From Varroa destructor (taxonomy: Eukaryota > Arthropoda > Arachnida > Mesostigmata > Varroidae), in the NCBI RefSeq assembly GCF_002443255.2, contig NW_019211455.1, positions 54,202,338 through 54,266,337 on the forward strand: a stretch of DNA of 64,000 nt, in the 5' to 3' direction. Position numbers and translations under genes: made by a program. Shown here piece after piece: positions 1-13,216 of this stretch (positions within the stretch are counted from its first letter, which is position 1; every line of letters begins with the position of its first letter). The notes under the pieces were generated by a model. That model had not been told where the DNA came from, searched no databases, and saw only the letters and a program-made list of their open reading frames with translations.

Positions 1-679
1 TGGTACGCTCAAGCGTCCGTTAGTTGATCTCTTGGCTAATTTGTGTAGCTTCGCGTAAACGATACACAAAGCCGGTTGTATTACTTTTAATGGATGTTAC
101 TTTTTCATTGTATCTAGCACATCGTGTACAACGTGTAGTATGGTACACTAGGCCTTTACCTAGGAAAACCGATTCCACATATTTTGTGCTCTCTCCATTG
201 ATATAAAGTACATTACACAACATGTCTTGCGAAATAAAGACAAAAACGAAGTTACCTTACTTCTACGGACTTCAGCTTTAGAGAATAGTACTAACTGTCA
301 ATGTAAATACAAGCTTTCTTGCAATACGCATCAGTAACCTTTATTCATCTACAGAGATTAGTGCTTATACTCCGAGAGGGGGCGAAATGACTGGTTTCAG
401 TATAAAAGTTATAAAGGGAATAATCAGAAATATATATGTTATAGCGACGTATAACGTATATATGAAGATTACTAGAAGAACTTTTTTTTGATTGAAAAAG
501 GATTTATCTGAAAATTAGGTCTTCTCCATAGGGTTTGTTCAATGGAAGAAAAACGTTAGTTGACCTAAATATAAATGTTCGGGTAAAACCCGCCAAACTT
601 GCTTATCATTATTATTTTATCGTTATATTTTCTTTTTCCGTTAATTTTTCGGAACAATCTCACTTTCTCTTTTATATAA
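1..679. other. non-coding stretch, nothing recognised
   Basis: AT-rich sequence. The two small opposed open frames at 20-223 overlap each other and show no recognisable motif. Nothing else is supported here. Confidence 0.5.
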
Positions 680-907
680 CTATTGCAGGCCTCTATCACA
701 AAGCCATGGGTTAACTTCATATTTAGCTAGTAGCAGTTCATAGGTTGCTCGCTCACTAACCTGCTTTTCCGTATTGAGAAGTCCTTCGAGAATAAGTTGT
801 AGCCGCTTCTGTGTCTCATTTTCTTCATGCTTACCAAACCAGAGGGCCACTATTAGGACAGTGCATGCGAGTCCTATTAGGGCGATGCTTACTCGACCCA
901 CCGCCAT
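680..907 (-). CDS. small single-pass membrane protein, possible mitochondrial assembly factor
   Basis: A 75-residue open frame read from the ATG at 907 (sequence ATGGCG, G at -3) to a TAG at 680. Residues about 5-24 are a hydrophobic segment (VSIALIGLACTVLIVALWFG), followed by a charged, helix-prone tail rich in Glu, Lys and Gln (for example KRLQLILEGLL and RATYELLLAKYE). This N-terminal anchor plus acidic/basic helix layout is typical of small inner-membrane assembly factors such as UQCC3 or PET117, and the spacing loosely recalls UQCC3, but I see no diagnostic motif. It may also be a chance frame, or one exon of a larger gene on this strand. The frame upstream of 907 contains a short repeated element (cataatcgtt), probably 5' leader. 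No neighbouring gene supports a function. Confidence 0.35.
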   Translation of the reverse strand: MAVGRVSIALIGLACTVLIVALWFGKHEENETQKRLQLILEGLLNTEKQVSERATYELLLAKYEVNPWLCDRGLQ

Positions 908-2549
908 TACGTTCAACGATTATGTTGAACGATTATGTATACGATTATGATATGATAGCTGCGGCTATTGATAACGAGAACAATGTTCTGTCCAAGCTAG
1001 CGGATTCACAGCTTATGCTGCGCTCCGAAAAAGGCCACAAAGGCGTGTTACCGTCGTTGCTGTTGTCAGTGAGATCTATTAGAAAGTTAAGTTCACGCCT
1101 GCTTGATCATTGCAGCCGACTACTTACATGGAAGTAGAAATGCTTTAGAACCCAGAGCTATTCTCTGTACTGCGTGAAAATAGAGAGTCAAAAGCTTTCA
1201 CTAAAAAGTCTGTTAGTTGACTCCGACTTGCCAGCCAATATTTTATTAGACATAATAAATTCACTTCAATAATAACAATAAATTCAATAATACCGGCAAA
1301 CTTTTTCGCACTTCTTGCACAAATTAAGCTATCACTCGGCTCGCGATTTTAGCATAGATTTCGACCATGGTATTTCTTTGACGTCCGCACCAATTCTACT
1401 TTGTACAGTTTAGCAATGAATGCTCAATCCGCCGGCAACCTTCCAGTTATGATTTGATTGTAACTGTAGCACTTATTTTAGATTTTTCGTTTTACAATAT
1501 ATTTACATTGAACGCAATTTCCACAACCGCCATCTGCATAAGGCAGCTACCCAGATACAAAGACGAGCAAGCGCTGAGCTTTTCAGTGGAAACTAACTGG
1601 TATAGCCTACTCCCTGTCAATCAGCTCTCGACAGTCTGCAGTGCTCGCCACCGACTAGCTGCTGCTTGTGAGTGGATTGTTTTCGAGGATTTCAAAGCGT
1701 TGGACCGTTGTTGATAGGTTTTTTCTTCTTCATGCGTATGGAGCATAGCGATCGTGTCACCCATGGACGTAAAATGGAGGGGACGTGTTCGAACGGGTGG
1801 CGCCCTACAATAGCACCGAGTAAGCATCCAGCCAGCAGCAAATTTACGTTAACTGTCAGAACTGCACGCTTGGCAGACACTCAGGCCAATGGCGAATCAC
1901 ATAACCGCTATGGTCGAGTTTGGCACAGTGATTCGGATCAACCGGCATGGAGGAGCAGTAAGCCGTTGTGGGAACCACGATGCAAGACAGCGACAATTGA
2001 GGTAGTGGCTAGTACCAGTGCACCAACGTTATGCCACTGACAAACAACCGGTCGAACGGCTAAGACGGCACTCGGCGAGAGAGCCAAACCAGACGTCGTC
2101 ACATGGATATCTCGAACTTTCGCGCGCTTTCTTCTCGCTACAAAGAATTTCTGCTGTAGATCATAGAGGTCGCTGGTGCGAGCTAGCTAGTGTGAAAAAA
2201 TTAATTGAGACCTCACGTTAGCAGAGGTGTCAGTTTTGCGCCACAGCTTCATACATGTCCGTCAAACAAGTGCTTGTGGGACAAGAAAAGAAACGGATCC
2301 TAACTAAACGTAAACTAAATATGTAGTACAGTTTATGTTGGCAGGACTACAATGCAATGAAGGAATTCATAAGCCAAAAGTCCACTACCAATATAACGCA
2401 CAGAGCGGCAGCGAAGTAATAAGCTGAAATGAAATTTCATATTTCGTTAAGAAAATAGTTTTTTTATGAAACAATGCACTGCTTAAGGCCCTCATTACAA
2501 TTCCAAGAAGTGCTCTATTCATCGTATAGTGCTGCATTATTTTCATGTA

Positions 2550-2552
<3 letters not shown>

Positions 2553-2580
<28 letters not shown>

Positions 2581-2581
2581 T
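2553..2581. repeat. (AT)n microsatellite
   Basis: An uninterrupted run of alternating A and T of about 29 bp. Confidence 0.9.
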
Positions 2582-5166
2582 ACACACAATATTTACAACT
2601 ATGGATAACTTGTTTTTGTAAATTACGGATCTCCCGTCAGATTGTATGTAAACGAAAATAAACTGTATTTTTCTACTATGAGATACTAAACTACCATATT
2701 GTCAACGAAAAAGATGTTTGTCGGTTTCCATTTCTTTATTAATTGAAACAATATTGACTACCTTTTATATTGATGACATGCTGAGGTTCGTACAAACATA
2801 TGGAGATATTTAACTTTACTTTATTTAGCATATATATAGATAGCATAAATATCTAGCACCGATGACGCTGGCCATTTGCGCTTAGGGAGATTGCATGGCC
2901 GATTCACAGCGATAATGCACGACTGGTTTAGGCCCGTCAAGGTCGTTTTTGATGGTGGCAGTTACGCGTTGTTGCTTGGAGCCTCTGCTTTTGAATTACC
3001 TATCTGCATTTCTGCTTCGTTCCGGTGATGATTCATCATTGGCAACTGTAAGGAAACCGGTTAGTACTTTGTCTGTCTACATCCCTTCAATTAGCCGAAA
3101 TTATAGCGAACGAAATAGTATTATAGCAATAGATCTTGACAAAAATTTTGAACAGGCAGGATGTGCAAGGTTTTTTCGTTGAAAATCAAAGCTATTTATT
3201 TGCTTGTCGCATGCAGTGTGTATACCAGCAGAGCTTCTATTATATGAGAATTGAAATAGCATGAACTGAGTAGCCATGAGAATTGGTAATTAACACGGTT
3301 CTTCTATCACAAAAATATGTCTGTTATGAAATCTTCTCAGTACTACAAAACAATATGTTGTCACGCAGGAACGCCGAAATACTGAGGTAAATTCAGGACA
3401 CCTTTCAAGGACAACACGTTACTGCCTCAGTCTCTGTCGATAGTGGATTTTACATGCGTCAGCGAGAAAATACAACTGCTATGAGGTGTATTTAGAGATT
3501 CTTTATTAATATAGGACACAAAATTTATTTTATGTAAGCATTGCAGATAAACAACATTTGGTGAGATCAGGTTTTGGTTTTCCAAAACCCTTGCGAGAAG
3601 AGTTGTGTTTCATCCAAAACTTCAAGTAACAATGCTCTCGATATTTGGTTACAATAGAGTGGCAGGTGGATTCTTCGGTTTTGAACGACCCCGTAAGTGC
3701 TCGTCCATTTAAACTGCGGCCTGCTTTACAACTATTTCCTTTCCGCTGCCCTGACGAACGCAATAATATTACATTTTTCTTGACCGACCTTCACTTGGCT
3801 CTAATGATTCACTCGGTGAGTCTCTTTAGACATTACTGCGAAACTTGTAAGCGTGCAATAATGTTGATCTAGCCATAATTGAACGAAGTGCGCACCAAGC
3901 TACCATCTACTTCTATACTGTCTATGTTTGAAGTTTTACATCTAATATCCCCTTTAGGCATAATTCCATCAGGTGACTGGCTCCCACCATGAAGCAAACC
4001 GTGTGCCTATGCCCAGGTTCGAGTTAGATCATTTCTGTCCTGACGGAGATGAGCTAAACGAATAATTTGTTCTAGCCACTAGAATTGTCAGTTAACGATA
4101 CATTGCCACCACGCGTGTTGCTAGATAATATGGCGTTAGCTGTGTTGCCTAAATAAACCTTTCGAGTTTTACGTTCATTACTGCTGTTAAGCATTGCTTC
4201 CGATGGTTGGTTCTCAACACGAAATGAAGCGTATCTGCGCCCGGCTTCGAACCTAAACCACCTAAAGTGTTCCTAAATTTCATGCAACAGTTCTTTATTC
4301 CGTGTTTAGTAGCTGGTGTGAACTTCTTTGTTAGTTACTTTTATCAAATGGCCGTTACTCGCCCTTCTAAATTTTGGCTTGTCGAGGCGACCAGTATCGT
4401 CTCAAAGCGAAGGAAGCTGCACTTAGCTAAACCTGCACCCGTTCCTACTGTTAGGTAATTTAAAATTACCTAACTTACTAGTTACACCAAAGTTATAACA
4501 AAAGCAACCGATTCTGTATTCGTAAAATAAGCGCTGAGACAGGGAATCCAGCAAAAATAAGTGTCATCATTTTAATCTGACAAGAACCTATTATAAGCAT
4601 CAAAACTGAAGTTGTTGTGCTTGCAGGTACAAATGGCGTAATTATTTGAAAAAGCGCGCCTATGCACAATCTTTTTCCATTTCTAAAAAACAGTTTCCTT
4701 AGTTTAGGTTCTGTGTAGATTCGCGCGTACGTTCTCTATGTTTTATTATAGTGTTTTTGTGCTAATGTAACATATGTCAGGGATTCAACTACAGTGGTTA
4801 CTGTAGCGGCTTTAAATAATTAGGTAGCTGAATCAGTTTGCTTAGTGTTTTCCTATAAAGTTTACCAAGGTGTCTGGCGTAGCAAATGTATAGTGTCTTA
4901 TATGACAGACTCTTTTTGGTATTGTTTTCTACAATGTTATGAAACGTAAATGTTCTTATTGCTAATAATGTCGCTGTCGCTGTCGAATCATTCCATTTTA
5001 ATTCAGCGAGCTAATTTATGTTTGGGCGATACAATGAGATCGCTGGATGGAGATAACCATGTAAAAATAAGATAAACAAAAAAAAACACGCACGCAAACC
5101 ACTACATTGTAGCTCGTTAGAATGATAGCGACTAGCCTATCGGTCAAAGGTATAGAGCAGGTCTAT

Positions 5167-5184
5167 AAAAAAAAAAAAAAAAAA
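5167..5184. repeat. poly(A) run
   Basis: Eighteen consecutive A residues with no obvious retroelement body upstream. Confidence 0.85.
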
Positions 5185-6954
5185 GTGAAACAAGTTATTT
5201 AGTTTCTCGAATAAGCGCGTCAGCCCTATATAGAATAGTGAAGTAGCGGAGAAAACATAATTACGGAACGCTACTCCACAAATCTATTCCAAGTTTAGCT
5301 TATTATAAGTTTTGTGATATATAGATTACTTTGATCCCGATTAGGGCGGTAGTGATGTTGATGCCAGCTTCCTTCCAACCCAGGCTTGCAGTTACTCGTA
5401 ATAGTAAACATAGGCCATAATAATGTTTAGGCCAAACAACTACATTCACTGTTGACAGTAATGGATGGGAAATGAAACACAAAAGCAACAGCATTGACTT
5501 ATGTTATAACTTGTGTTCTTTAAAGAAAAAAATAGTCGACAGCACTTACGCGTAGGTTTATTACTTTTCAGAGCGTTGCCAGACTCTAATAACCACTCAG
5601 AGAAATTTCACCCGAGTGCCCGTGTCGGTCATTCGATTAAGGTAGCCGAATGCACTACATCGTTGGCATACTCAAACTATATTATTATATTGTCTGGTAA
5701 TATAGTGCCTGTCGATAGCAAGATATAGCCTGATCTATTCTTTGGAAATAATCAACAAGCCTGGAATTTAGTCGACGGAGGACAGTAACGATAGCGATAA
5801 GATCGCACTGGGCAGAAACGGGATGCCTTACAAGTGAGCCCACTAGCGGACTTTTTTTCACTTCAGCGCATCTAATATTTTTTAGGCCTTTATGTACATG
5901 GTAGCGTCTCTAGAAGTTTGAGAATTAGATTTTAGATAAACATATATATAGAACGTATTAGGAAGATGGAATTTTTCGACCTATTATTTTAGGGAAGAAA
6001 TATTTACGCTTTATTTTTACACCACCGAAGAGCGACTAAAATATTGAATAAATTGAGTATCTTTTGTTAGAAAAAAAGCTGACTATTATACGCTTATTTA
6101 TTCTTGCTGTAAAGTGATAGTAGTTGTTTGGGAGTGATAGATTGCCGATAGGCGTAAATGCCTTGACGGTGAAAAACAGCGTCTCAAATAGTGGGCGGTG
6201 AATTGAAGCTCCTGTTGCAGTTTGAGAAGTCAAATACATATATGATCGCTGCAAAAGAATATAGATAATCTTAGATACAACAATTTATCATATCGATAAA
6301 TTTTCTTATACTGTTCTATTACATCTCTATATATTTACGTTGAATCTGTGATGACCATAAAAAGTTAATGCCGTCTTTCTATCGGAAGAACAGAAAAAGA
6401 ATTTATCGTCGTAAGTCCACATCGTGTAAACAGCGTTTCATCTGGTTATAAGTCAAATTTAAGCGTATGCGGATACAACCTGAGTTCTATCGTAGTATCA
6501 CCGGTGTCTGTCTTTGCTGTCAAAGAAAGCCTTGAAAATCACATACATCGAGAAACCTACTTGATCAACCTAGACTTGCCGGGCCAATGTAGTTTGGTAT
6601 ACAATAACAATGCTCTGAATGATAATGCTTCGGTTTTTTTTGATGGGTGATGCAAGACGCAGTAGGTCAACGCCATTGTTGAAACTACATCTCCACCATC
6701 TGTTACAGTTTGATCGTAGCTAGAAGGCTAAGAAGGACTACATTTTACTACTGTTGGCGAGCTAACATTATCCATACTATCGTCGTTGTCTATATTGGAT
6801 TACGTCTACATGCGTTGGGCTTGATATGCTCTGCCCGATTTGCGATTCTGTTCGCTAGGTTTCAATTTCTGAAAGAATTGACCCTTTTCTGAATTTTTTT
6901 AAGCAAATTTCCTTGCCGAGGTAGAAAGTTAACAAACCAGTAAGGCCCGTTTGG

Positions 6955-8492
6955 CTAGTCTGCCTTCATCGGCGGGTTTGCTTTACGGGGCCCGTCAGCG
7001 TCTCCCTCCTCGCTGCTTTTCCTGCCCAGTTGGCTTCTCTCCGGCACACAGCGAAAAGTGAAAATGGTCCTGAAAAACATTCGGTTGTTCTTTACTCGGG
7101 TTCTCTCGATTCGTTTGGGTCGGGCATGAACATGTTCGCGCAGCATACAACAAATGCCCTGCTCTGTCTTGCTCTCCGACAGATATATAGAGCAAAGTTT
7201 TACCGTCGCACTCTCTCGCCCTTTTCTCATGCTATTGGCTGGCACTGGAGATAGTAGTATCTGTTGAGTCTACGCCGTACAGCCGCCTTGGCGTTCTTCG
7301 ATGGCGCTGCGGGTACTAATACCATTTTGCCTCGATTCACCAGCAGACTGCGACTCAACGGAAAGCAAGCTATTCTGGGTTTCTGGTATTGCAGGCGTGA
7401 CCGTGCTGTGTGGTAAACCGGGCGTATACCATTACTGTTAATTCGCGTCTGAGTGACATGCCGAAGGGACACCAGCAGCGAAAGGAAAAGTAATGATAAC
7501 AAAAAGGGTGAGCAAGCTTGGAGCACGGCGCAGAACTTGACGGTTGTGGAACGAACAGCAAAAAGAATGAAAACTCTATAATAGAGTTTTCGTTTCTGCA
7601 GTGTTTGGTGCATTTGGTTATTCTAACTGGTTGAAACATAAAAACATTGTTATGGGAATACATTGCGTATAGATCTCATGTGTTATTTCTGTATTCAGTG
7701 CACTCTATGGTGTGTTTAGACGGAGCATCCAAGTGTACGTAATATTGTGCATTCAGTTACTATCGATGGATTTCGGTAGAGTACGTGTCCGCCGAAATGC
7801 CAGACCCAGCTAAATGTAGATCAACATAGTAACGCTGGTTATCTATTATGGTAGTTAAATGATTTCAGCGCTATCGAATGCCTTTGACACATCTATATGG
7901 TAAAGTGAAGCTTGACAGTATTGCAATCATTTAATGCATCAATTTGTGGGTTTACTACAAGTGTAGTGGACTATTGAACCGTGATTAGTGACTATTGATA
8001 CAGCACAGGATATAGAACAGAAATGTATGTGCTGATGCACGCCTATAGAATCGCTCGGGAGGATAATATGTACTATGAGCTAACCGTCACCGTTTTAGTT
8101 GCCTTTTCCTAAGAGTCGAGATCACTTCAATTAGCTGCTGTTCTGGCAAGGCAACGCTGGACTTCAACTTCCTAGCAAAAAAACGACAGGTGTAAGAACG
8201 TAACAGCGAGAAGCGCGTTGTGAGAGATTGGCACGACAGCACTTCAGCGATGTCAGGCTCGTCAAGATGAAGATTAGAGTTTTAGTCAGGCGTTGCTGTG
8301 GTCGCAGCCATCGCGGCGAGTATCCGGCGGTGTTCCTGATAATTTTTGCCATCGGTTTGAGCTGATCGAACCGGCGGCAAACTGCCGCGACACGAGAACT
8401 CACTCCTTTCTCTCTCATTTCGACTTTTCTCATTTCTTCTCAACTTCGCCGTCATTCTCGCCTGCCTTGCCTATGTGTTACTCTGTGAAGAA
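6955..8492 (+). promoter_or_regulatory. probable upstream/leader region of the 8,493 gene
   Basis: The G+C content rises at about 6,955-7,620 and again at 8,170-8,490, with mutually overlapping open frames on both strands and no recognisable protein. Just before the ATG at 8,493 lies a long pyrimidine-rich stretch (8,400-8,470, C and T dominated), as often seen in a 5' leader or before a 3' splice site. I infer promoter plus 5' UTR; no core promoter element is convincing. Confidence 0.3.
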
Positions 8493-10409
8493 ATGGAACA
8501 TCGACTACAGCAACAAAACCACAGTTCCGGCACTTCCGAGGAGTCAGAGGACAACCGCAAGTCCATCCTTCGAAGGACGAACTCGGTTGGTGACAACAAG
8601 AAGGAGGTCCGCTTCGCCGAGCAGCTCGAGAAATCGATCGAAATCGAGAATGCCACCAGGCGAAAGCCGAAACGGTCCCTGAGTCAGCCGCTTGTCTATC
8701 GGCGACCGGTAGAGACTGTGAAGGATCTCGTTAAGAGTTTCGTCGGAAACCGCGATAAAACGAACGACCGTTCTCTGGGGAATGCTGACAGGTCACTCGG
8801 CGGGGTCTATAAGAATCTTCTCTTTTCTGAGGTGGACTCAGACGAGGGCGGAGCAAACACTGTAAAGCAAGCAGGATCTACTTCTACTCCGAAGTATGGC
8901 TCACTGCCGCGGAGTTTTCGAACAACAGAGGAACATGCGGCGACTTCAGAAAAGCATCAGGAACGTCATAAAATACGTCGCACCAGATCATTGCAAGAGC
9001 GTCAAAGAATCGCCGGTAATTCCGGTATATCTGGTTCAATAGTGCCTCAAGCGCCTTTTCGTCGTAGAGTCTTCAGCGATTCGGATGTATTGTCAGATGG
9101 AAAAACGGCGCAACCCCCAAGTATGAAGACCCAACAACCAACGGAAGTCACATTCTCAACTCCGTCTTCTTCACCTGTTGCAGCAGTACTGAGCAGTACA
9201 GCTTCTCTAATGCCTCAAATAGAAATTAACTTGGTAGAACCCTCTTCCCAGCAGTTTCCTAATTATTTCAAGAAATGCTCAAAACGATCTAGTTCTGATC
9301 CTGGGCCTTCGAGCCAATCCGAGCCCCCTACACAGCTGCCCTTCCGTATTGGAAGCCTAACAACGGTTAACCCTGTTTCAACATCACCGACGGTCGCTGA
9401 ACTGAAGCTACAACAGCTTCAGCTTAGTCTGCTACCCAAAACAAAAGTACGTAAAAGGCCACCAAAACTCGGCCAGCTTTACACCACGCTTTCTCCAGTA
9501 ACTTCTGTATCAACTGAAGACGAATCTACGGAAGAGGCTTTCAAACAGAAGGCGAGCTTCAAAGTGACCACGGATTTGCATCGACCTTCTATTTCAACTG
9601 GCGCACAAATATCATCAAACAATATTCCCAAAACCCTTACAGCAAAAATACCTACTGCTCCAGTAGAAATAAAGATCACTTCAAGCACTCCCACGTCGTC
9701 CGAGACACGAAGTCCTTTGCCAGAGTTCAAGAACATGCCAAAAATGAATGATTGCAGCGAAGTTTTGACGGAAGTTCTGCAAAAACTTAAAATTCTTTCA
9801 CAACAAGAAGCTGAAATCGATACATCTTCACCAACTGAAGAGTCCAAGTCAGCAGCCCTTATGTTTAAGGCTGACGAAGGCATGCTGATAAAGGCGGAAG
9901 AAGTTTTGATGCAAGAAGTACAGACCGAGCCAGGATTGAACACTCTTAACGCTGGTACGGTCCATCAGATCGGGAACAATACAGCTAAGTATTCAGAAGG
10001 GAAATTAGATCATGTAGATATTGCGCAAGAGCGATGGAGCATCACAACCGCCGAAGAAGTTCAAAGATCTCAATTTATAACGCCAATTCATATAATGGCA
10101 CTTAAACCAAACGAGGGTTGCAGCGAGAAGGAGCGACTTGACGTGTTCCAACGGAAAACGGAACCCCGATACAAACAAGTGATCTGCGGAAGCTCCTTTG
10201 TATCGCATGCGTTCCGCAGCCTGCAGAAAAGTCCGACGTTGCAGTCGGATTCATTGGACTTAACGAGCTCAGGCGAATCAGCTTCGGAAGCGACTTTTTC
10301 GTCGCTTGTCAGCGCCCCAATGGATGCATCCCGTATGCGAGGGGAAACAGAAGGCTTCCTCGTTGTGAGTCCTCCCTTAAGCTTTGATACATCGGAGTCC
10401 TTTAAACAG
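8493..10409 (+). CDS. exon 1 of the disordered-protein gene
   Basis: Continuous frame of 639 codons ending TTTAAACAG before a consensus donor GTAAGT in phase 0. Without splicing it would stop three codons later. The length and coding-like composition make it very unlikely to be a chance frame. Confidence 0.8.
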
Positions 10410-10805
10410 GTAAGTTGAATGTTGATTTTAGGCCAGTGGTGTTTTATGAATGCCAAGTAGGCCGCTCTCGGATATGCTCAAAGTCGATCGGCTAACAGAC
10501 GACCAGTGGGTGATTACTATCGATTTGGTGTATTAAATGTGCATAATTAGGCTGAGCTAGGGAAATACTTTGGTATTTGAGCCACTCAGAGTAGGTCGCC
10601 CTGGATCGAGTAGAATTAAAAGATTTTTTCTACTTATTTTCCCGTCTTCCCATTGCGACAGATCGATAGGTTCGAAGATGGAACTGCGTCAACTTCGGCT
10701 GATGTCGAGGGAGCTGAGACAAATGGCGCGGTTGGAGATGGCTCATTTCCAACTCTAGACACGTCAGAAGACCTTCGAATGGATCCCGAAGATGAATGTG
10801 CGTAA
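8493..10805 (+). CDS. unrecognised Ser/Thr-rich, probably disordered protein with PP1-docking-like motif (two exons)
   Basis: Joined coding exons 8,493-10,409 and 10,662-10,805 give about 686 residues. The start is the ATG in GAAGAAATGGAA, with A at -3 and G at +4; the longer open frame begins upstream at a GTG, which I do not use. The protein is low in hydrophobic residues and rich in Ser, Thr, Pro, Lys and Glu, so it is probably disordered. Residues 37-41 read KEVRF, fitting the protein phosphatase 1 RVxF docking pattern, preceded by RRTNS at 27-31, a possible basophilic kinase site; IRRTRS later is another. No folded domain or transmembrane segment is visible. The stop TAA follows DPEDECA, and an ATTAAA lies about 80 bp downstream. 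Exon 2 might instead end at a donor (see findings). Function unknown. Confidence 0.75.
10662..10805 (+). CDS. exon 2 of the disordered-protein gene (terminal, or internal by alternative splicing)
   Basis: A T-rich tract and CATTGCGACAG precede the exon. Reading in phase 0 gives acidic, Gly/Ser/Thr-rich sequence starting IDRFEDGTAST and ending DPEDECA before TAA. Four codons before the stop is a reasonable donor, GAAT|GTGCGT, so the stop may not always be used. Confidence 0.6.
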   Translation: MDRFEDGTASTSADVEGAETNGAVGDGSFPTLDTSEDLRMDPEDECA

Positions 10806-10882
10806 TCTACAGTTCATATAGGTTAAGTCTCTGTCGGCCGTAAAAAGAGACAAGACTACAAAAAGAGGCAGCGTAATTTATT

Positions 10883-10888
10883 ATTAAA
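10883..10888 (+). terminator. candidate poly(A) signal ATTAAA
   Basis: The common variant hexamer ATTAAA, 78 bp after the TAA at 10,803-10,805. It lies in AT-rich sequence, so chance occurrence is possible. Confidence 0.35.
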
Positions 10889-11234
10889 TATTTATACTGG
10901 CAGTCTTTATTAGTACTCAGGCGCTACGGATGAAGAGAATCCGCAGGTGCGGGAAATGTATGGATAATAGTCGAAGACGAATAGCATCGTTGGACTTTGT
11001 TCAATTTCAAATACATCTTCCTTGGCTTTAAAGAATTTGAATTAGGCATTTGAATGAAGAAAGCTATTCAGCAGGATGATACAAGGCTACTTGGGCAATT
11101 TAAAGGGGCCTAAAAGCTGGTTACTTAAGTCATTGTCGTCAGACAAAATCGATGGTGGAAACGTGTGGTGTCGGAAAACGATCATATGCTGTACGCACAA
11201 AATGTGGCTCCTAGATATTAGGTTTTTATTGATA

Positions 11235-11236
<2 letters not shown>

Positions 11237-11269
<33 letters not shown>
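11237..11269. repeat. (TTA)11 trinucleotide microsatellite
   Basis: Eleven perfect TTA units, 33 bp. Confidence 0.9.
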
Positions 11270-11270
<1 letters not shown>

Positions 11271-13212
11271 GGTATAATGGTCATAAGTGTCATGGCGCTT
11301 TGCTTCTAATGTACTATATATTTATAAAACGGCTCACATTCTAATCCAGGGTCTCACACGACTTCGCAGTGAAAAGGTTTTCGACGGATAGTTCTACATT
11401 AAAGAAAAGGTCCCGGCGTATTTGTTGTATTACAGGCAATCGCACATTAAACGCCCAACTAAACAATATCTTAATTTTTATAGTCAACTAGTACGGTTTT
11501 ACAAATCTCCACTCGTAAACAGAGAAAACATACGAATCATCGCAATCAATAGCAACGATGCAAGCATGTACGTATGGTTGGAGCAGGCTTTACAACAAAG
11601 ATAGATGACTGACACGGCAGTGGATAATCTGGCACACTAATACAATCACTTTTCCCATGACGCCGATTAGACACGACCAGATTAGCCTCCAAGGAAGACA
11701 ACGATGGTTAAACTAGACCTGTAAATCGGAGCATCATACGCTACGTGCTATTCAAGGACCGTAAAAGAACTGTAAGGGATAGATATCTTAGCGAGCACGC
11801 AGAAAGAACTCAACGACGACAATGAGGAAAGCTCGTACGATCAAAAACTCATAAGATCAAGATACCTTTTTTCAAAAAAAAAAATTTTTCTCTTTCGACT
11901 AACGACGATGACGACGACGACTTCATCGACTTTAGCCAGCAATGAGAGAGAGGAACGCCATTAAGAGTAATCCGCGACGCTGCAAGCACGACGTACTATC
12001 ATCTCATATGACGTGCTATAGTAATGCTAAGATGCACAAAAGAGTCACACTTATTAGTATATTATTTTCATAGGAATTAGGTGTTAATTGCTGTTTTACA
12101 TAATGAAGTCAAATTCAAAAAGAGCCATCAATTGAAAAAAACTCTAATGAGACCGACGACATTTTTGGCCTATTCTAGTGGTTATTTTGGCTGTAAGTTA
12201 TATACTGATATAAAATTAAGCTAAACGAATCTCTTGAAACGTATAAGTTCACCCGACCAGTAAATGGGCGTATTACCAGCAGGGTATTAGACAGCATTGG
12301 ACAGATTTGATTAGTGATGATACAATTAAGTAAACTTTTTCTTAGAATGCGTGATTTGGTAAAACTGATCGAAACAAGCAGATACCTAGACAACTTTATT
12401 TATGTAATGGACTTTTTGGATAGGATCAAAAAGTTTCACGTCGGTAGCTCTGCCAAGTAACAGGTAGATAGATATTTGTGTTAGATGACAAAACAGGCAC
12501 ATTTTTTTTTAAATCACATTTTGTCTTGAAATTTTACGGACTAAAACCTATGATGGCCGGAACTCCATTGAACTAAAAGTGTACAACTGTTGACTTTTAT
12601 AAACCAATTTTATCCTATTCTATACATGCTATAAAATCGAGAGGCTAATGGGAACCTGTCTCGGTTTCTTTGCCACCAGAGAGCTGCTCATGAACATCTC
12701 TCGTTGTTCAGATATGGCCTACAAATATATTACGGACAATTGACCGTAAGTGTAAATTCAGCTTGATATTTCTTAGCAATAATGAGAATAATCCCCAGAT
12801 GATACAGTGCTTAGAGCAACAGTAAACAGAAATCTGACCTGATCATGTATCTGTAAAACAAGTAATTGCAAAAGGGAAGGAAATTAATTTTTTTAGGGAA
12901 CGATACATAGTTGATTAGATATGTGCATTTATTATATTGTATTGATTGCTATGTCACATTTAAACAAATGGAAAAAAAATACTCAGTAAATAATTAATTT
13001 TGTAGAAAAAACGATATAATAGCGCAACTAGGCCATCGTCGTTACTCTATACAACGGTAACAACAGTAACACGGACAGCAATGATAGAAAATTCCGGTTT
13101 CTTTTTCTGTTGTTCGTTCTTCAGCTGTTCGGGTTACATTTATCAAGGTATTTATGGGTATTTAGATTGACTCTGTTGATGAACGTTCTGCCCACTGTAT
13201 AACGATTCACTG

Positions 13213-13216
<4 letters not shown>

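Larger units (their letters stand above)
908..6954. other. long intergenic stretch, no supported gene
   Basis: Mostly AT-rich, with scattered short frames on both strands that overlap each other and carry no family motif. About 1,740-2,220 is richer in G+C and open on both strands; it could be an untranslated exon or promoter but nothing decides this. Short microsatellites at 2,553 and 5,167 are listed separately. Confidence 0.4.

Noticed and set aside
3990..4260. Two tRNA B-box-like sequences (GGTTCGAGT near 4,017 and CTTCGAAC near 4,244), and similar motifs near 31,191 and 43,833
   Set aside because: The flanking bases do not pair into a T stem, and no acceptor stem, D arm or anticodon arm could be drawn. 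They may be fragments of an old tRNA-derived SINE but evidence is too thin.
6955..7663. Minus-strand frames of 96-128 residues
   Set aside because: They use non-ATG starts or overlap each other in different registers; no recognisable domain.
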